A DNA stretch of 64,000 nucleotides from Kribbella sindirgiensis (GCF_004331435.1 NZ_SJKA01000009.1:124001-188000); one strand, 5' to 3'; positions 1 through 9,381 are shown, counted from the first letter of the stretch. The notes: generated by a model not told the origin, from the letters alone. Program-made: numbers and translations.

Positions 1-858
1 GTCGACCCCGGCCCGCTGCACCGGCGTACGGAGGCCGTCGGTGCCGGCGAACGCCGCGTTGTAGCGGGCGGTGATCTCGGTCCGGCGGCGCTTGAACTCC
101 GCGAGCCGACGCAGCTGGGACAGCCCGAGTGCCGCGCCCAGGTCGGTCAGGCGGTAGTTGACGCCGTACTCGTGGACCTCCTGGTGCCACGGGCCCTCGT
201 CGGTGAGCTCGAAGCGTGCGGGGTCGCGGACCAGGCCGATGAAGTGGAACTCGTGGGCCCGCTGCCCCACCGCCGGGTCCTTGCAGACGACCGCGCCGCC
301 TTCGCCGGTCGTGAGGTTCTTCGTCGGGAAGAAGGACATGGTGGTGACGTCGGCCAGGTCGCCTACCGGACGGCCGCCGGCGGATCCGCCGACGGAGTGG
401 GCCGCGTCGGCCAACGTGTGGGCGCCTACCTGATCAGCCAGCGTCTGAAGTGCCGGGTAGTCGGCGGCTTGGCCGGCATAGTCGACTGCGCTGACGACCT
501 TGGACCGTTCGGAGAGGCAGGAGGCCACGGCGGCCGGGTCGATCAGGCCGGTGTCGTAGTCCACATCCGCGAAAACGATCTTTGCGCCGAGGATCGCGGC
601 GCAGGAGGCGGTGGCGACGAAAGTCATGGGAGTGGTGACGACCTCGTCGCCCGGGCCGACGCCGAGAGCGGCGTACGCGATGTGCAGGGCCGCGGTTCCC
701 GACGTACAGCTCACCGCGCGGTGTCCGCCGGAGAGTTCGGAGATCGCGTTCTCGAACGCGGTGACCGCGGGCCCGGTGGTCAGCCAGTCGCCGCGCAGTA
801 CGGCGGTGACCGCCTCGATGTCCTCTTCCGCGATCGACTGGCGCCCGTACGGCAACAC
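1..858 (-). CDS. pseC: PseC, UDP-4-keto sugar aminotransferase (C-terminus cut off by window edge)
   Basis: This is a PLP-dependent DegT/DnrJ/EryC1/StrS-family aminotransferase. The family enzyme PseC aminates UDP-2-acetamido-2,6-dideoxy-4-keto-L-arabino-hexulose, the second step of pseudaminic acid synthesis in the cytoplasm. About 286 codons are visible. I see the N-terminal PYGRQSI typical of PseC, the cofactor-binding stretch CTSGTAALH, the acid motif DAAH, and the Schiff-base lysine in SFFPTKNLTTGEGG. The GTG start at 858 lies 1 nt after the pseB stop, so the two genes are translationally coupled. The gene runs off the left edge. A PseF gene could follow it there, but this is not visible. 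Confidence 0.93.
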   Translation of the reverse strand, partial: MLPYGRQSIAEEDIEAVTAVLRGDWLTTGPAVTAFENAISELSGGHRAVSCTSGTAALHIAYAALGVGPGDEVVTTPMTFVATASCAAILGAKIVFADVDYDTGLIDPAAVASCLSERSKVVSAVDYAGQAADYPALQTLADQVGAHTLADAAHSVGGSAGGRPVGDLADVTTMSFFPTKNLTTGEGGAVVCKDPAVGQRAHEFHFIGLVRDPARFELTDEGPWHQEVHEYGVNYRLTDLGAALGLSQLRRLAEFKRRRTEITARYNAAFAGTDGLRTPVQRAGVD

Positions 859-859
859 G

Positions 860-1843
860 TCAGACGTCGCTCTCGAGGATCTTGCGGATCTCCTCGATCG
901 AGTACCACTGGTCGTTGGTGTCCGAGGCGTAGTGGAACCCGTCCGATACCGCGAGACCGCCGGCCGGCGGCTGGTAGCCCCAGGTGGCGAGGTCGGGCTG
1001 CAGGACGAAACGGTCGCCGAGGGACAGCGCGCGGCGGCCTTCCTCCGGGCTGATCATCTCCTCGTGCAGCTTCTCGCCCGGGCGCAGGCCGACGTCGTGC
1101 ATGGTCGCGCCGGGCGCGATCGCCTCGGCCAGGTCGGTCACCTTCATCGACGGGATCCGCGGCACGTACAGCTCGCCGCCGGTCATCAGGTCGAACGAGT
1201 CGACCACGAACTCGACCGCCTGCGGGAGCGTGATCAGGAACCGGGTGCAGCGCAGGTCGGTGATCGGCAGCGACTCGCCGGCCGCGTGCAGCGCGCGGAA
1301 CTTCGGGATGATGGAGCCCCGGCTGCCCATCACGTTGCCGTACCGGACGACGCTGAAGCGGGTGTCGTACGCCGCCGCGTAGTGGTTGCCGTTGATGAAC
1401 AGCTTGTCCGCGGTCAGCTTGGTCGCGCCGTACAGGTTGATCGGGCTGGACGCCTTGTCCGTGGACAGCGCCACGACCCGCTTCACGCCGGAGTCGATGG
1501 CCGCCTCGATGACGTTCTGCGACCCGATCACGTTGGTCTGGACGAACTCCCACGGGTTGTACTCACCACTGTCCACCTGCTTCAGCGCGGCCGCGTGGAC
1601 GACGTAGTCGACCCGGTGCATGGCCCGCAGCAGCCGGGCCCGGTCGCGGACGTCGCCGAGGAAGAACCGCAGCCGCGGGTCGTCGCTGAACGACTGGCGG
1701 ACCTCCCACTGCTTCAGCTCGTCGCGGCTGAAGACGATGATCCGTCGCGGGTTCAGGTGGTTCAGCGCGTGCCGCACGAACGACCGGCCGAACGACCCGG
1801 TACCGCCGGTGACCAGGATGTCGGAGCCGGTAAGAATTGACAC
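860..1843 (-). CDS. pseB: PseB, UDP-GlcNAc 4,6-dehydratase (5-inverting)
   Basis: Extended short-chain dehydrogenase that starts pseudaminic acid synthesis by dehydrating and C5-epimerising UDP-GlcNAc. The Rossmann motif is TGGTGSFG near the N-terminus. ALSTDKASSPINLYGATKL carries the PseB-type catalytic region with the Y-x-x-x-K pair, and the C-terminal RPGEKLHEEM is characteristic of the PseB/FlaA1 family. The open frame extends to 1882, but the GTG at 1843, preceded by AGAAGGG about 10 nt away, gives the family-typical N-terminus (SILTGSDILVTGG). It is the first gene of pseB-pseC and is divergent from pseG. Confidence 0.95.
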   Translation of the reverse strand: MSILTGSDILVTGGTGSFGRSFVRHALNHLNPRRIIVFSRDELKQWEVRQSFSDDPRLRFFLGDVRDRARLLRAMHRVDYVVHAAALKQVDSGEYNPWEFVQTNVIGSQNVIEAAIDSGVKRVVALSTDKASSPINLYGATKLTADKLFINGNHYAAAYDTRFSVVRYGNVMGSRGSIIPKFRALHAAGESLPITDLRCTRFLITLPQAVEFVVDSFDLMTGGELYVPRIPSMKVTDLAEAIAPGATMHDVGLRPGEKLHEEMISPEEGRRALSLGDRFVLQPDLATWGYQPPAGGLAVSDGFHYASDTNDQWYSIEEIRKILESDV

Positions 1844-1977
1844 GCGAGCGGGACCCTTCTGACGGACAGTTCCGAACCGCACACACGCGGTACGGACCTC
1901 GAAACAATAGCTGCCCGATGAAGGACCCTTTCAATCCACCGTCTCAGCACAACGTGATCAAACGTACGCTGGGCCCC

Positions 1978-2994
1978 GTGAAACGCGTCGGGGTGCGATG
2001 TGATGTGGGGCCGTCCCGGGGCATCGGTCATGTGATGCGCTGTCTGGCGCTGGCCGAGGAGGTACGTCGCCGCGACGTCGAGCTCGTGTTCGTGTGTGAC
2101 GCGCACACCGTGCCGTGGGCCGCGGAGCAGATCGCCCGCCGTGGGATCGCCGTACAGCCCGCGGTCTGGTCGCCGGACGAGCACGTAGAGATTGCCGCCC
2201 GGTTGGACGCTCTGGTATTCGACTCGTACGACCTGGACGCGGCGGTCTACTCAGCCGTGCGAGCGACCGGTCTGCCGACGCTGGCGATCGTCGACGGTGA
2301 TCTCCGCGGCGCCGAGGCGGACGTGCTGGTGGACCAGAACCTCGCCGCCGAGCTCGACCACCCGCCGCTGCCACGGGACTCGGTCCGCCTGGCCGGCCTG
2401 CCGTACGTGATGATCCGCGACGAGATCCTCGACCATCGCCCGGCCGCGCCACCCGCGGACCGGCACAACGCCGTACCGACGGTGTTCGCGTTCTTCGGCG
2501 GCACGGATGCCTTCGGCGCCGGTCCGTACGTCGCTCGTGCACTGGCCGCGACCGGTCTGCCGTTCGAGGCCACCGTGGTCGCACCCGGGCCGGATCTCGC
2601 CGCGAAGCTCGCTGCTGTCGAGCTGCAATCGCACCAGCGACTCGACGTCATCGGTCCCACGACCCAGCTCGCGGCGCGCGTGCGCGAGGCGGATCTGACG
2701 ATCAGCGCATCCGGTACGTCGACCTGGGAACTGCTGTGCCTCGGGGCGACCGCGGGACTGGTGTGCGTGGTCGACAACCAGGAGATGGGGTACGAGCGCG
2801 CCATCGACACGGGCGCCGCGGCGGGGCTCGGCCTGCTGAGCGCGCTGCAGCAGGACAACTCCGGAGCGGTCCCGACGCTCAAACGTCTGCTTACCGACCC
2901 GGCCGAACGCGGTCGACTGGCAAGAGCCGGCTGGAAGCTGGTCGACGGCCGAGGCCGAGAACGAGTAGCCGACGCCCTACTGCAGCTCATCTGA
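1978..2994 (+). CDS. pseG: PseG-like UDP-2,4-diacetamido-2,4,6-trideoxy-altropyranose hydrolase
   Basis: GT-B fold nucleotide-sugar hydrolase that removes UDP before PseI condensation. The N-terminus (CDVGPSRGIGHVMRCLALA) matches the PseG signature RxDSSxxIGxGHxMR, although the serine-rich stretch is altered. The C-terminal half has SASGTSTWELLCLG and the VVDNQE region typical of the family. I chose GTG 1978 because it yields VKRVGVRCDVG, aligned with known PseG starts. ATG 1918 or the in-frame GTG 1954 are alternatives, and none has a convincing ribosome site. It is divergent from pseB and ends 3 nt before the convergent membrane-protein gene. Confidence 0.87.
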   Translation: MKRVGVRCDVGPSRGIGHVMRCLALAEEVRRRDVELVFVCDAHTVPWAAEQIARRGIAVQPAVWSPDEHVEIAARLDALVFDSYDLDAAVYSAVRATGLPTLAIVDGDLRGAEADVLVDQNLAAELDHPPLPRDSVRLAGLPYVMIRDEILDHRPAAPPADRHNAVPTVFAFFGGTDAFGAGPYVARALAATGLPFEATVVAPGPDLAAKLAAVELQSHQRLDVIGPTTQLAARVREADLTISASGTSTWELLCLGATAGLVCVVDNQEMGYERAIDTGAAAGLGLLSALQQDNSGAVPTLKRLLTDPAERGRLARAGWKLVDGRGRERVADALLQLI

Positions 2995-2997
2995 GGC

Positions 2998-5241
2998 TCA
3001 TCTCAGCTCGTAGATCGTCGCGTCCAGCGTCGCGTGCTTCAGGCGGACGTAGTTGCGGAGTGCAGGTGACACCTCGCCGGCCCGATGGTCGGCGTACAGC
3101 CAGCGCACGCCCGCCTCTCGCAGGCGCTCGATCGCCGCCGGCGTGGGCGCCTTGAACGCGATGTCGTTCGCGGCGAGCTCCTCGCTGTTCCAGTACGGGA
3201 TGAGGCTCGGGTTGCTGTCGCTGGCGAGGGCGATCCGGTTCGCCTGGTTGGAGTACGACCAGCCCTCGATCAGCACCGGACGCTCGGACAGAGCGGCAAG
3301 CCAGAAGTGCCGGCTGTCACACAGACCGTCGCGCTGGATGATGCAATGCGCGTTCGTCGCGATCAGGTCCCCGGGCGCGCTGTTCCGCCGGAGCCACTGC
3401 GCCGCTCCGGCCTCGGCCGCTGTCGCGCCACCGCGGAACGGTCGCGCGAAGACCAAGTTCGACGCCTTGTCCGACACGAACCCCTGCAACGGCACCAGAG
3501 CCGCGCCGACCATGCACGCCGCCACCGCTCCACCGAGCAACGCGACGAAGAAGTTGCCCGGGCGCCGCGCCAGCTTCCAAACAACCGCCACCAGCACCCC
3601 GACGGCACCCGCCGCAGCCAGCGTCCACAACCACGGACCCTTGATGCCCGGCATCGACGCGGACTGCGAGCGAGCAATCGCGAACGCGACCAGACCCAGC
3701 ACCCCGGCCACACCGACGAGCACCACTGCCCGTCGATCCCCGAGCCGCCCGACCAGGTTAGCCAGCCCGACGGCCGCGAGTACGGCGATGACCGGGAAGG
3801 CTGTCCGCAGGAAGTACAGCTGACTGACACCCGACTGCGTCGTCAGCACCGTGCCCAGCAAACCCGCGACCGCGACCCCGGCGAGGAACACCGCGCCGGT
3901 GTCCCGCCACCTCCGGCCGAGGAAGAACAGCCCCGACGCGGCCAGCGCCCAACTCAGCAGAGTCGTTGCCCCCGACAACAGCTGGGCGTGCGGGTTCGAC
4001 ACCAGCATCGGGAACGGCGCCAGCTGGACGAACGTCTCGAACGGCTTGATCTCCGTCCCCCACGTGCTCCCGCCGAAGATCGCGATCAACGCCGCCACGA
4101 AAACCGTCAACGACAACAGCCCGCCGAGGAACGCGGGCCGGGTACTCCGCCGCGCCAGCCCCAGCTGCAGGAACGCGAACGCGAAACCGGCACCCACCAA
4201 CGGCAGGATCGTCGACTTCGCCCCGGCCGCGATCAGCGCGAGCAGGACCAGCAACACCCACCGGCCGCGCGCCGACGGAGTTCCACGCAGCCCGTCGGCC
4301 CGCAGCAGGTCCACCGCCACCACGCAGAGCGCCAGCGCGATCAGGACGCCGAGGTTCTGCGTCGGACTCAGGTACGCCGCCACCGCGGTCGAGATCCCGC
4401 CCAGCCCGGCGCCGGCCAGCGGCTGCACGGCCCCACCGAGACCGGCGACGAATACCGCCAGCGGTCCGGCCCACGTGGCACCGGACTCGGCGGTCGGCGC
4501 CAACCGACTGGTGAGCGCGAACACCAGCCCGCAGCCGGCGAGGAACAACGGCAGCCAGCTCAGCGAATGGATCAGATCGGTCAGGTCGATCCGCGTCCCC
4601 CACTGCGTCGCGGCCGTCGCCTGGTGGAAGAACGTGTGGTACCTCATCGGCTCGCCACCGAGCCACAACGTCGAGATCGGTACGTCGTACTTCGCGCTGG
4701 CGGCCAGCGCCTGCTGGAAGGCGAGATCGGGATACGCGCGCAGCGGATCGGTGTACGCCGGCAGGAACTGGCCCGGCCCGCGCCGGTACACGATCAGCAG
4801 CACGACCGCCGTCGACGCCGCGAGCAACCAGGCCTGCAGGGGACGCAGCGGCCGCTCGACCCGCCGCCAGACCCGGGTCCGTGCGTCGCTGTCCACGAAC
4901 GCGATCACCAGAACCACGGGCGCCCACACCCACGACCACGCTTGCAGCCCGATCGACGCGCTCGCGAGGTAGACCAGAACCTGCCCTGCCGTGCCGACCG
5001 CGAACCCGGCCGCGAGATCCTCGACCAGGTTGCGCCCGTACCCGCCGATCAGCCGCCAGAGCGCGAACCCGGGGAGCAGCACCGCGACCACCGTGAACAG
5101 CGCGAACCGGGCCAGCTCGAAGGCCGTCGAATGCAGCGCGAGCAGCACGATCGCCAGCACCGCGACCGCGAGCCCGGCCAGCAGACCGGAAAGGGAAGGC
5201 CCCGCGGTCCGCGGCCCCCGCCGCCTCGCCTTCGCGCGCAT
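2998..5241 (-). CDS. Polytopic membrane protein, GT-C glycosyltransferase-like
   Basis: 747-residue protein with roughly a dozen or more hydrophobic segments across the first 550 residues and a soluble C-terminal domain (about residues 590-747). That layout is known from GT-C lipid-linked sugar transferases and wall-polymer membrane enzymes. The C-terminal domain has SAPGDLIATNAHC, ERPVLIEGWSYS and IPYWNSEEL. A closely related version of this domain occurs in the membrane protein at 18601-21057, so the two are paralogues flanking the glycopolymer genes. The exact family was not recognised. A transferase role on the outer membrane face is inference from topology and neighbours. Confidence 0.75.
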   Translation of the reverse strand: MRAKARRRGPRTAGPSLSGLLAGLAVAVLAIVLLALHSTAFELARFALFTVVAVLLPGFALWRLIGGYGRNLVEDLAAGFAVGTAGQVLVYLASASIGLQAWSWVWAPVVLVIAFVDSDARTRVWRRVERPLRPLQAWLLAASTAVVLLIVYRRGPGQFLPAYTDPLRAYPDLAFQQALAASAKYDVPISTLWLGGEPMRYHTFFHQATAATQWGTRIDLTDLIHSLSWLPLFLAGCGLVFALTSRLAPTAESGATWAGPLAVFVAGLGGAVQPLAGAGLGGISTAVAAYLSPTQNLGVLIALALCVVAVDLLRADGLRGTPSARGRWVLLVLLALIAAGAKSTILPLVGAGFAFAFLQLGLARRSTRPAFLGGLLSLTVFVAALIAIFGGSTWGTEIKPFETFVQLAPFPMLVSNPHAQLLSGATTLLSWALAASGLFFLGRRWRDTGAVFLAGVAVAGLLGTVLTTQSGVSQLYFLRTAFPVIAVLAAVGLANLVGRLGDRRAVVLVGVAGVLGLVAFAIARSQSASMPGIKGPWLWTLAAAGAVGVLVAVVWKLARRPGNFFVALLGGAVAACMVGAALVPLQGFVSDKASNLVFARPFRGGATAAEAGAAQWLRRNSAPGDLIATNAHCIIQRDGLCDSRHFWLAALSERPVLIEGWSYSNQANRIALASDSNPSLIPYWNSEELAANDIAFKAPTPAAIERLREAGVRWLYADHRAGEVSPALRNYVRLKHATLDATIYELR

Positions 5242-5336
5242 GCCGTAACACTAATGTGAAATCAGTCGCGCTACGAATGCAACGTGTCGCTGCCAGTGAG
5301 GCAGGGTCAACCTTGATGCTTTAAGCTCGGCGGCCT

Positions 5337-6089
5337 ATGAGTTGGTACGACGCTCTCGAAGCCGGTGAGCTGACCGTTCGGCCGTCCGTGGACGCGGCGA
5401 AGCGCTTCGGGGTGTCCATCGACCGGATGTCGGTGTCCGCCTCCGCCGGTACGCCGCTCGCGGAGGTGCTGGCCGCCGTCGAGAAGTCGACCGCGGACGT
5501 GATCGTGCTGCGCTACCCGGCGCGGGAGACCACCTGGTTCGCCGCGCTGGCCGACGGGCCGCGCCGGGCGCTGCTCGCCGACGCCGTCACTGCCTGGGCC
5601 CTTCCGGTCGGCAAGGGCCGGCGCCCGGCGCCGTTGGCCGGCTTCACTGCGCAGCTCGAACCCGAGGTCGACGACGATCTGGTGGACGACCTGGTCGCGG
5701 ACGTCTTCGGCGACTCCGGTAACCACTACTGCTCCAACCCGATCTTCGACCGGGCGCAGGCGCTGGCCGGGCGCCAGGAATGGGCCCGGCGGCGGATCGG
5801 TACCGCGGGCGCCGTCGTACTGCGGGGTCCGGACCGGCGGGTGCTGGCGCTGGCGGCCGTCGACGAGCAGCGGTCGTGGACCGAGATCCAGTTGGCCGGC
5901 GTCGTCCCCGCCGAGCAGGGCCGCGGCCGGTACGGTCATCTGCTGGCCGCGATCGAGGACGTCTGTACGACGCGACGCCTGGTCGTCACCACCGAGGCCC
6001 ACCAGATCGGCATCCAGCGGGTCTGGTCCCGCTACGGGTTCGAACCCGTGCATAACCTCCTGACGGTCCACCTCGTTGCCGCTACGTAG
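5337..6089 (+). CDS. GNAT-family N-acetyltransferase-like protein
   Basis: 250 residues. The C-terminal half shows GNAT features: a beta strand ending in IQLAGVVPAEQGRGRYGHLL, where Q/R-x-x-G-x-G/A is the acetyl-CoA pyrophosphate loop, then an alternating helix/strand pattern ending RVWSRYGFEPV. The N-terminal ~100 residues are less typical and contain a segment (VIVLRYPARETTWFAAL) resembling the substrate half of two-domain sugar acetyltransferases such as WecD. Its position between the Pse genes and the first glycosyltransferase suggests acylation of a sugar of the polymer, but the substrate is unknown. An inverted-repeat element starts 2 nt downstream. Confidence 0.72.
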   Translation: MSWYDALEAGELTVRPSVDAAKRFGVSIDRMSVSASAGTPLAEVLAAVEKSTADVIVLRYPARETTWFAALADGPRRALLADAVTAWALPVGKGRRPAPLAGFTAQLEPEVDDDLVDDLVADVFGDSGNHYCSNPIFDRAQALAGRQEWARRRIGTAGAVVLRGPDRRVLALAAVDEQRSWTEIQLAGVVPAEQGRGRYGHLLAAIEDVCTTRRLVVTTEAHQIGIQRVWSRYGFEPVHNLLTVHLVAAT

Positions 6090-6090
6090 A

Positions 6091-6253
6091 GGGTGTGTCT
6101 GCCAACCTCACGCCTACTGCGCGGCACTCAGCGGGCACCTCGCCGAACGGGAGCGAAGGGAACGATGAAACCACATCGACCCCTCCGCTCCCGCTCGCCG
6201 AGGCACTCCGCCGAGCACCTGCTCGCGACGGCGTGAGGTTGGCAGACACACCC
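6091..6253. repeat. 163-bp element with perfect 24-bp terminal inverted repeats
   Basis: The outer arms at 6091-6114 (GGGTGTGTCTGCCAACCTCA plus CGCC) and 6230-6253 are perfect inverted copies. An imperfect inner inverted pair around 6143-6170 and 6177-6203 (CGAACGGGAGCGAAGGG versus CCCTCCGCTCCCGCTCG) extends the fold. It fills the gap between the GNAT and the glycosyltransferase. It contains no gene: the in-frame reading upstream of the glycosyltransferase GTG at 6290 is low complexity. It may be a palindromic miniature element or a long hairpin terminator. Confidence 0.85.
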
Positions 6254-6289
6254 TGGATAATCGGCAACCGCGGAGGAGGGCACACCCGA

Positions 6290-8563
6290 GTGACCCCGCG
6301 GTTGAGCGTTGTGGTGCCCTTCTACGGCGTCGGCGAGTACCTCGGGGACTGCCTGGATTCGATCGCCCGGCAGGCCTGGTCCGACTTCGAGGCGATCCTC
6401 GTCGACGACGGCTCGCCCGACGACAGTGCTGTCGTCGCCAAGGAGTTCTGCGCCCGGGACCCGCGGTTCCGGCTGATCCAGCAGGACAACGCCGGCCCCG
6501 GTCCGGCCCGGGACGCGGGCATCCGGGAGGCCACCGGCGAGTACCTGGCGTTCGTCGACGGCGACGACCTGGTCTCGCGGTACGGGTTCGCCGCGCTGGT
6601 CCGGACCCTGGACCGCACCGGGTCCGACATCGCCGGCGGTAACGCGCGGCGGTTCAACAACAGCTTCGGCGTCCGCCCGTCGTGGCTGCACAAGCAGCCG
6701 TTCGCGCGCGTCCGGCACGCGACGCACGTCACGGAGTTCCCCGATCTGGTCCTGGACCGGATGCTCTGGAACAAGGTCTACCGCCGGTCGTTCTGGACCG
6801 AGAACGGCTACACGTTCCCCCCGATCCGGTACGAGGACTACCCGGTTGCCCTCAAGGCGCATCTGGACGCGGTGACCGTGGACACGATCACGCAGGCTGT
6901 CTACTACTGGCGCGAACGCGAGTCCGGCGAGTCGATCACGCAGCAGAAGTTCCAGCTCGGCAACATCCGGGACCGGGTGACCTCGGCCGGGATGGTCGTC
7001 GACCTCGTCGAGGACGCCGTACCGGTGGTCCGCCGGCGCGTGCACGCGCATCTCGCGCAGATCGACGTACTGACATTGATGTCCGCGTTCGGCTCGGTCC
7101 CGAGCGCGGACGAGCAGGCCCTGGTGGAGCTGTCCCGCGAGCTGCTCGACCAGCTCGACGAGGACGTTCTGGCCGCCACCCACCGGTACGACCGGATCCA
7201 GCACGCCGCGCTCCGGGCCGGCGACGTGGAGCTGCTCCGGCGGCTCGCGACCTTCCGGAACTTGGGCGGGCTGCGGGGCGGGGCGCGCGCCGTACCGCGG
7301 CGCCGGCGGCTCGAGTACAACTACCCCGGCCTGGGCGAGTCCGCCGTACCTCGCGCGCTGTACAAGCTCCGCGACCAGGACCTGACCCTCGCGACCAGCG
7401 TGCGCGAGGTCGGCTGGATCGACGGCAAGCTGTCGGTCAAGGGCACCGCGGAGATCCGCCACCTGGAGACGCTGCGTACGTCGACCCTCGACATCGCACT
7501 CGCCGTCGGCACGACGACGTACCCGCTGGACGTACGCCGGTACGACGCGCTGGACCTGCACGGGGACAAGACACTCGTCGGGTTCGAGGTGCTGCTCGAC
7601 CGGGAGACGCTCGGCCTGTGCACGGGCGCCCCGGCGCACTTCGAGGTGCGGATGCGGTCGGGCCGGCGGGAGCGGAAGGGCATGCTCGGCGGACAGGGCC
7701 CGGGGAGTCCCGGCTGGCCGCCTGGCGCCTGGATCGATACGGAGAACTGGATTCAGCCGGGGCCGGGGAAGTACGGCTGGTTCTCGCTGCGGCGGCTGAC
7801 CGATCCGTGCCGGTTGACCGCGGTCGAGCAGTCGGGCGACGAGCTGGTGCTGCACGGGCGGGCCTCGTTCGACGAGCCGGAGCTGTACCTGAGCCGACCG
7901 GTCGTCGGCGGCGAGGAAGAGGTTCCGTTGGAGATCGACGGGCGTGACTTCACGGCCCGGGTGCCGGTCCGGGACATCCTCGCGGCCGCGAACCACGACG
8001 ACCCCTTCGGCCAGCGGACGACCCGGGTGTTCCGGGTCCGCGGTCCCGAGCGCCAGCAGCGCGTGCTGCTGTGGACCGCGGGCGACACCGCGGTCTCGCG
8101 GGTCGTCGACGACCGGGTGGTCACGCTGACCCGCTCGACCGGCGGGTACGTGAACCTGCACGAGTCACCGATCCGTACGACCGCAGTTACAGCGTTTTCC
8201 GACGGTCGGGAGTTGACGGTGCGCGGCTCGGAGGGTCGCGACGTCACGTTCGGCTGGCGGCGGTACCTGGCCGACTCCGACGAGCATCTCGACGTCGAGT
8301 GCCGTCGTACCCGCACCGCCGACGGCTGGTCCGCGACGGTCGACGTGGACGCGCTGATCCCGGTGACCGCGGTGCAGGTCTCGGTCGATCCCCTGGCCGC
8401 GCTGGCCGACTGGATCCTGTTCGCCACCCCTCCTGACGGTGCGGCGCACGCCGTACAGTGCGAGCCGTTCCTGTGCAGCCGGTTGCCGTTGGCAATAACA
8501 CACGGGTCGCACGCGCTCGCTGTCCGACCCCATGCCGGCACTCTGCACGTCGAGGTGCGGTGA
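6290..8563 (+). CDS. GT2 family glycosyltransferase with long C-terminal region
   Basis: 757 residues from GTG 6290, which has CGGAGGAGGG about 10 nt upstream. An upstream in-frame GTG at 6095 would translate the inverted-repeat element and is rejected. The N-terminal GT-A domain (residues 1-~110) has LSVVVPFYG, LVDDGSPDD and the metal-binding FVDGDD. A conserved acceptor-side block follows (WNKVYRRSFW, YEDYPVALKAHLDAV). Residues ~400-757 form a beta-rich region of unknown family. The protein closely parallels the one at 11053-13200, including the ends AGTLHVEV/AGTLHLEI. It probably transfers sugars to the Pse-containing wall polymer. The donor is unknown. Confidence 0.88.
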   Translation: MTPRLSVVVPFYGVGEYLGDCLDSIARQAWSDFEAILVDDGSPDDSAVVAKEFCARDPRFRLIQQDNAGPGPARDAGIREATGEYLAFVDGDDLVSRYGFAALVRTLDRTGSDIAGGNARRFNNSFGVRPSWLHKQPFARVRHATHVTEFPDLVLDRMLWNKVYRRSFWTENGYTFPPIRYEDYPVALKAHLDAVTVDTITQAVYYWRERESGESITQQKFQLGNIRDRVTSAGMVVDLVEDAVPVVRRRVHAHLAQIDVLTLMSAFGSVPSADEQALVELSRELLDQLDEDVLAATHRYDRIQHAALRAGDVELLRRLATFRNLGGLRGGARAVPRRRRLEYNYPGLGESAVPRALYKLRDQDLTLATSVREVGWIDGKLSVKGTAEIRHLETLRTSTLDIALAVGTTTYPLDVRRYDALDLHGDKTLVGFEVLLDRETLGLCTGAPAHFEVRMRSGRRERKGMLGGQGPGSPGWPPGAWIDTENWIQPGPGKYGWFSLRRLTDPCRLTAVEQSGDELVLHGRASFDEPELYLSRPVVGGEEEVPLEIDGRDFTARVPVRDILAAANHDDPFGQRTTRVFRVRGPERQQRVLLWTAGDTAVSRVVDDRVVTLTRSTGGYVNLHESPIRTTAVTAFSDGRELTVRGSEGRDVTFGWRRYLADSDEHLDVECRRTRTADGWSATVDVDALIPVTAVQVSVDPLAALADWILFATPPDGAAHAVQCEPFLCSRLPLAITHGSHALAVRPHAGTLHVEVR

Positions 8564-9381
8564 TGCATCACCACAACCATTACTACGGTCAGACGCACAT
8601 CCTGTCCCGGTACGCCGGGTTCGACTTCGACCACCCACCGCGGCTGCGGGGCTACCTGCAGCACGGCTGGAACATCGGCTGCGGCTGGAACCCGGTGCAC
8701 GAGTTCTACGACGGCGCCTGGCGGTTCACCTGGAGCGACGCGCCGCGACGTCGCGGGCACGCACTCGGCCGGCGGAACTACCACAGCATCGGTGCGCCGT
8801 TCCTGTACCTGCAGGAGCTGGAGCAGGCCGAGCCCGTCGAGCGCGAGGGCACGCTGTGGTTCCTCTTCCACGGGTGGGAGGGCGGCAAGATCCACGGCGA
8901 CCACCAGCGGCTGATCGACGAGATCCGCGAGACCGAGCCCGGTCCGGTCACCTTCTCGTTGTACTACACGGAGTACGACCGGCCCGAGGTGCGTGGCTTC
9001 TACGAGGACGCGGGGTTCCGGGTGGTGTCGTTCGGGCGCCGCGGGTTCTCGTACGAGGGAACCGACCGGCGGTTCCTGTTCAAGCAGCTGGCCGAGCTGC
9101 GCAAGCACAAGCGGGTCGCGGCCAACCGGCTGTCGACCGCGATCTTCTACGGCGTCGCGGCCGGCTGTGAGCCCGCGGTGTACGGCGACCCGATGGAGAT
9201 GGACGGCGAGAACCCGCTGTTCGGCGGCCAGCGCCGGATCGAGCGGCTGTGGCCGGAAATGCTCGGAAAGTCCGTCGATCTCGAGGCGGCCCGGGCGACC
9301 ACCGACCTGGAGCTCGGCAAACCCTGGATGATGCCGCCCGCGGAACTGCGGTCGCTGTTCGATTGGAGAGAGCGTGTCTGA
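8563..9381 (+). CDS. Unrecognised glycopolymer-cluster protein
   Basis: 272 residues, no confident family. The start ATG overlaps the stop of the upstream glycosyltransferase by 1 nt (TGATG), and its own end overlaps the next start by 8 nt, so it sits inside a coupled glycosyltransferase operon. It is rich in aromatic and histidine residues: the N-terminus is MHHHNHYYGQ, followed by YLQHGWNIG, FTWSD and YHSIGAPFLYLQ. This resembles the start of capsule-type GT-B or glycerophosphotransferase-like proteins, but no nucleotide-binding motif is certain. It lacks a signal peptide or membrane segment. A role in polymer synthesis is inferred only from operon position. Confidence 0.7.
   Translation: MHHHNHYYGQTHILSRYAGFDFDHPPRLRGYLQHGWNIGCGWNPVHEFYDGAWRFTWSDAPRRRGHALGRRNYHSIGAPFLYLQELEQAEPVEREGTLWFLFHGWEGGKIHGDHQRLIDEIRETEPGPVTFSLYYTEYDRPEVRGFYEDAGFRVVSFGRRGFSYEGTDRRFLFKQLAELRKHKRVAANRLSTAIFYGVAAGCEPAVYGDPMEMDGENPLFGGQRRIERLWPEMLGKSVDLEAARATTDLELGKPWMMPPAELRSLFDWRERV

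Noticed and set aside
3085..5259. 724-codon plus-strand open frame opposite the membrane protein
   Set aside because: Arg/Pro/Gln-rich composition without any domain. The minus-strand reading has membrane helices and a paralogue, so this is an antisense shadow.
6095..6289. N-terminal extension of the first GT2 protein
   Set aside because: It would translate the inverted-repeat element. GTG 6290 has an excellent ribosome site and matches the paralogue's N-terminus.
6128..8161. 677-codon minus-strand open frame
   Set aside because: Antisense of the GT2 gene, with low-complexity Arg/Val/Asp composition and no recognisable motif.
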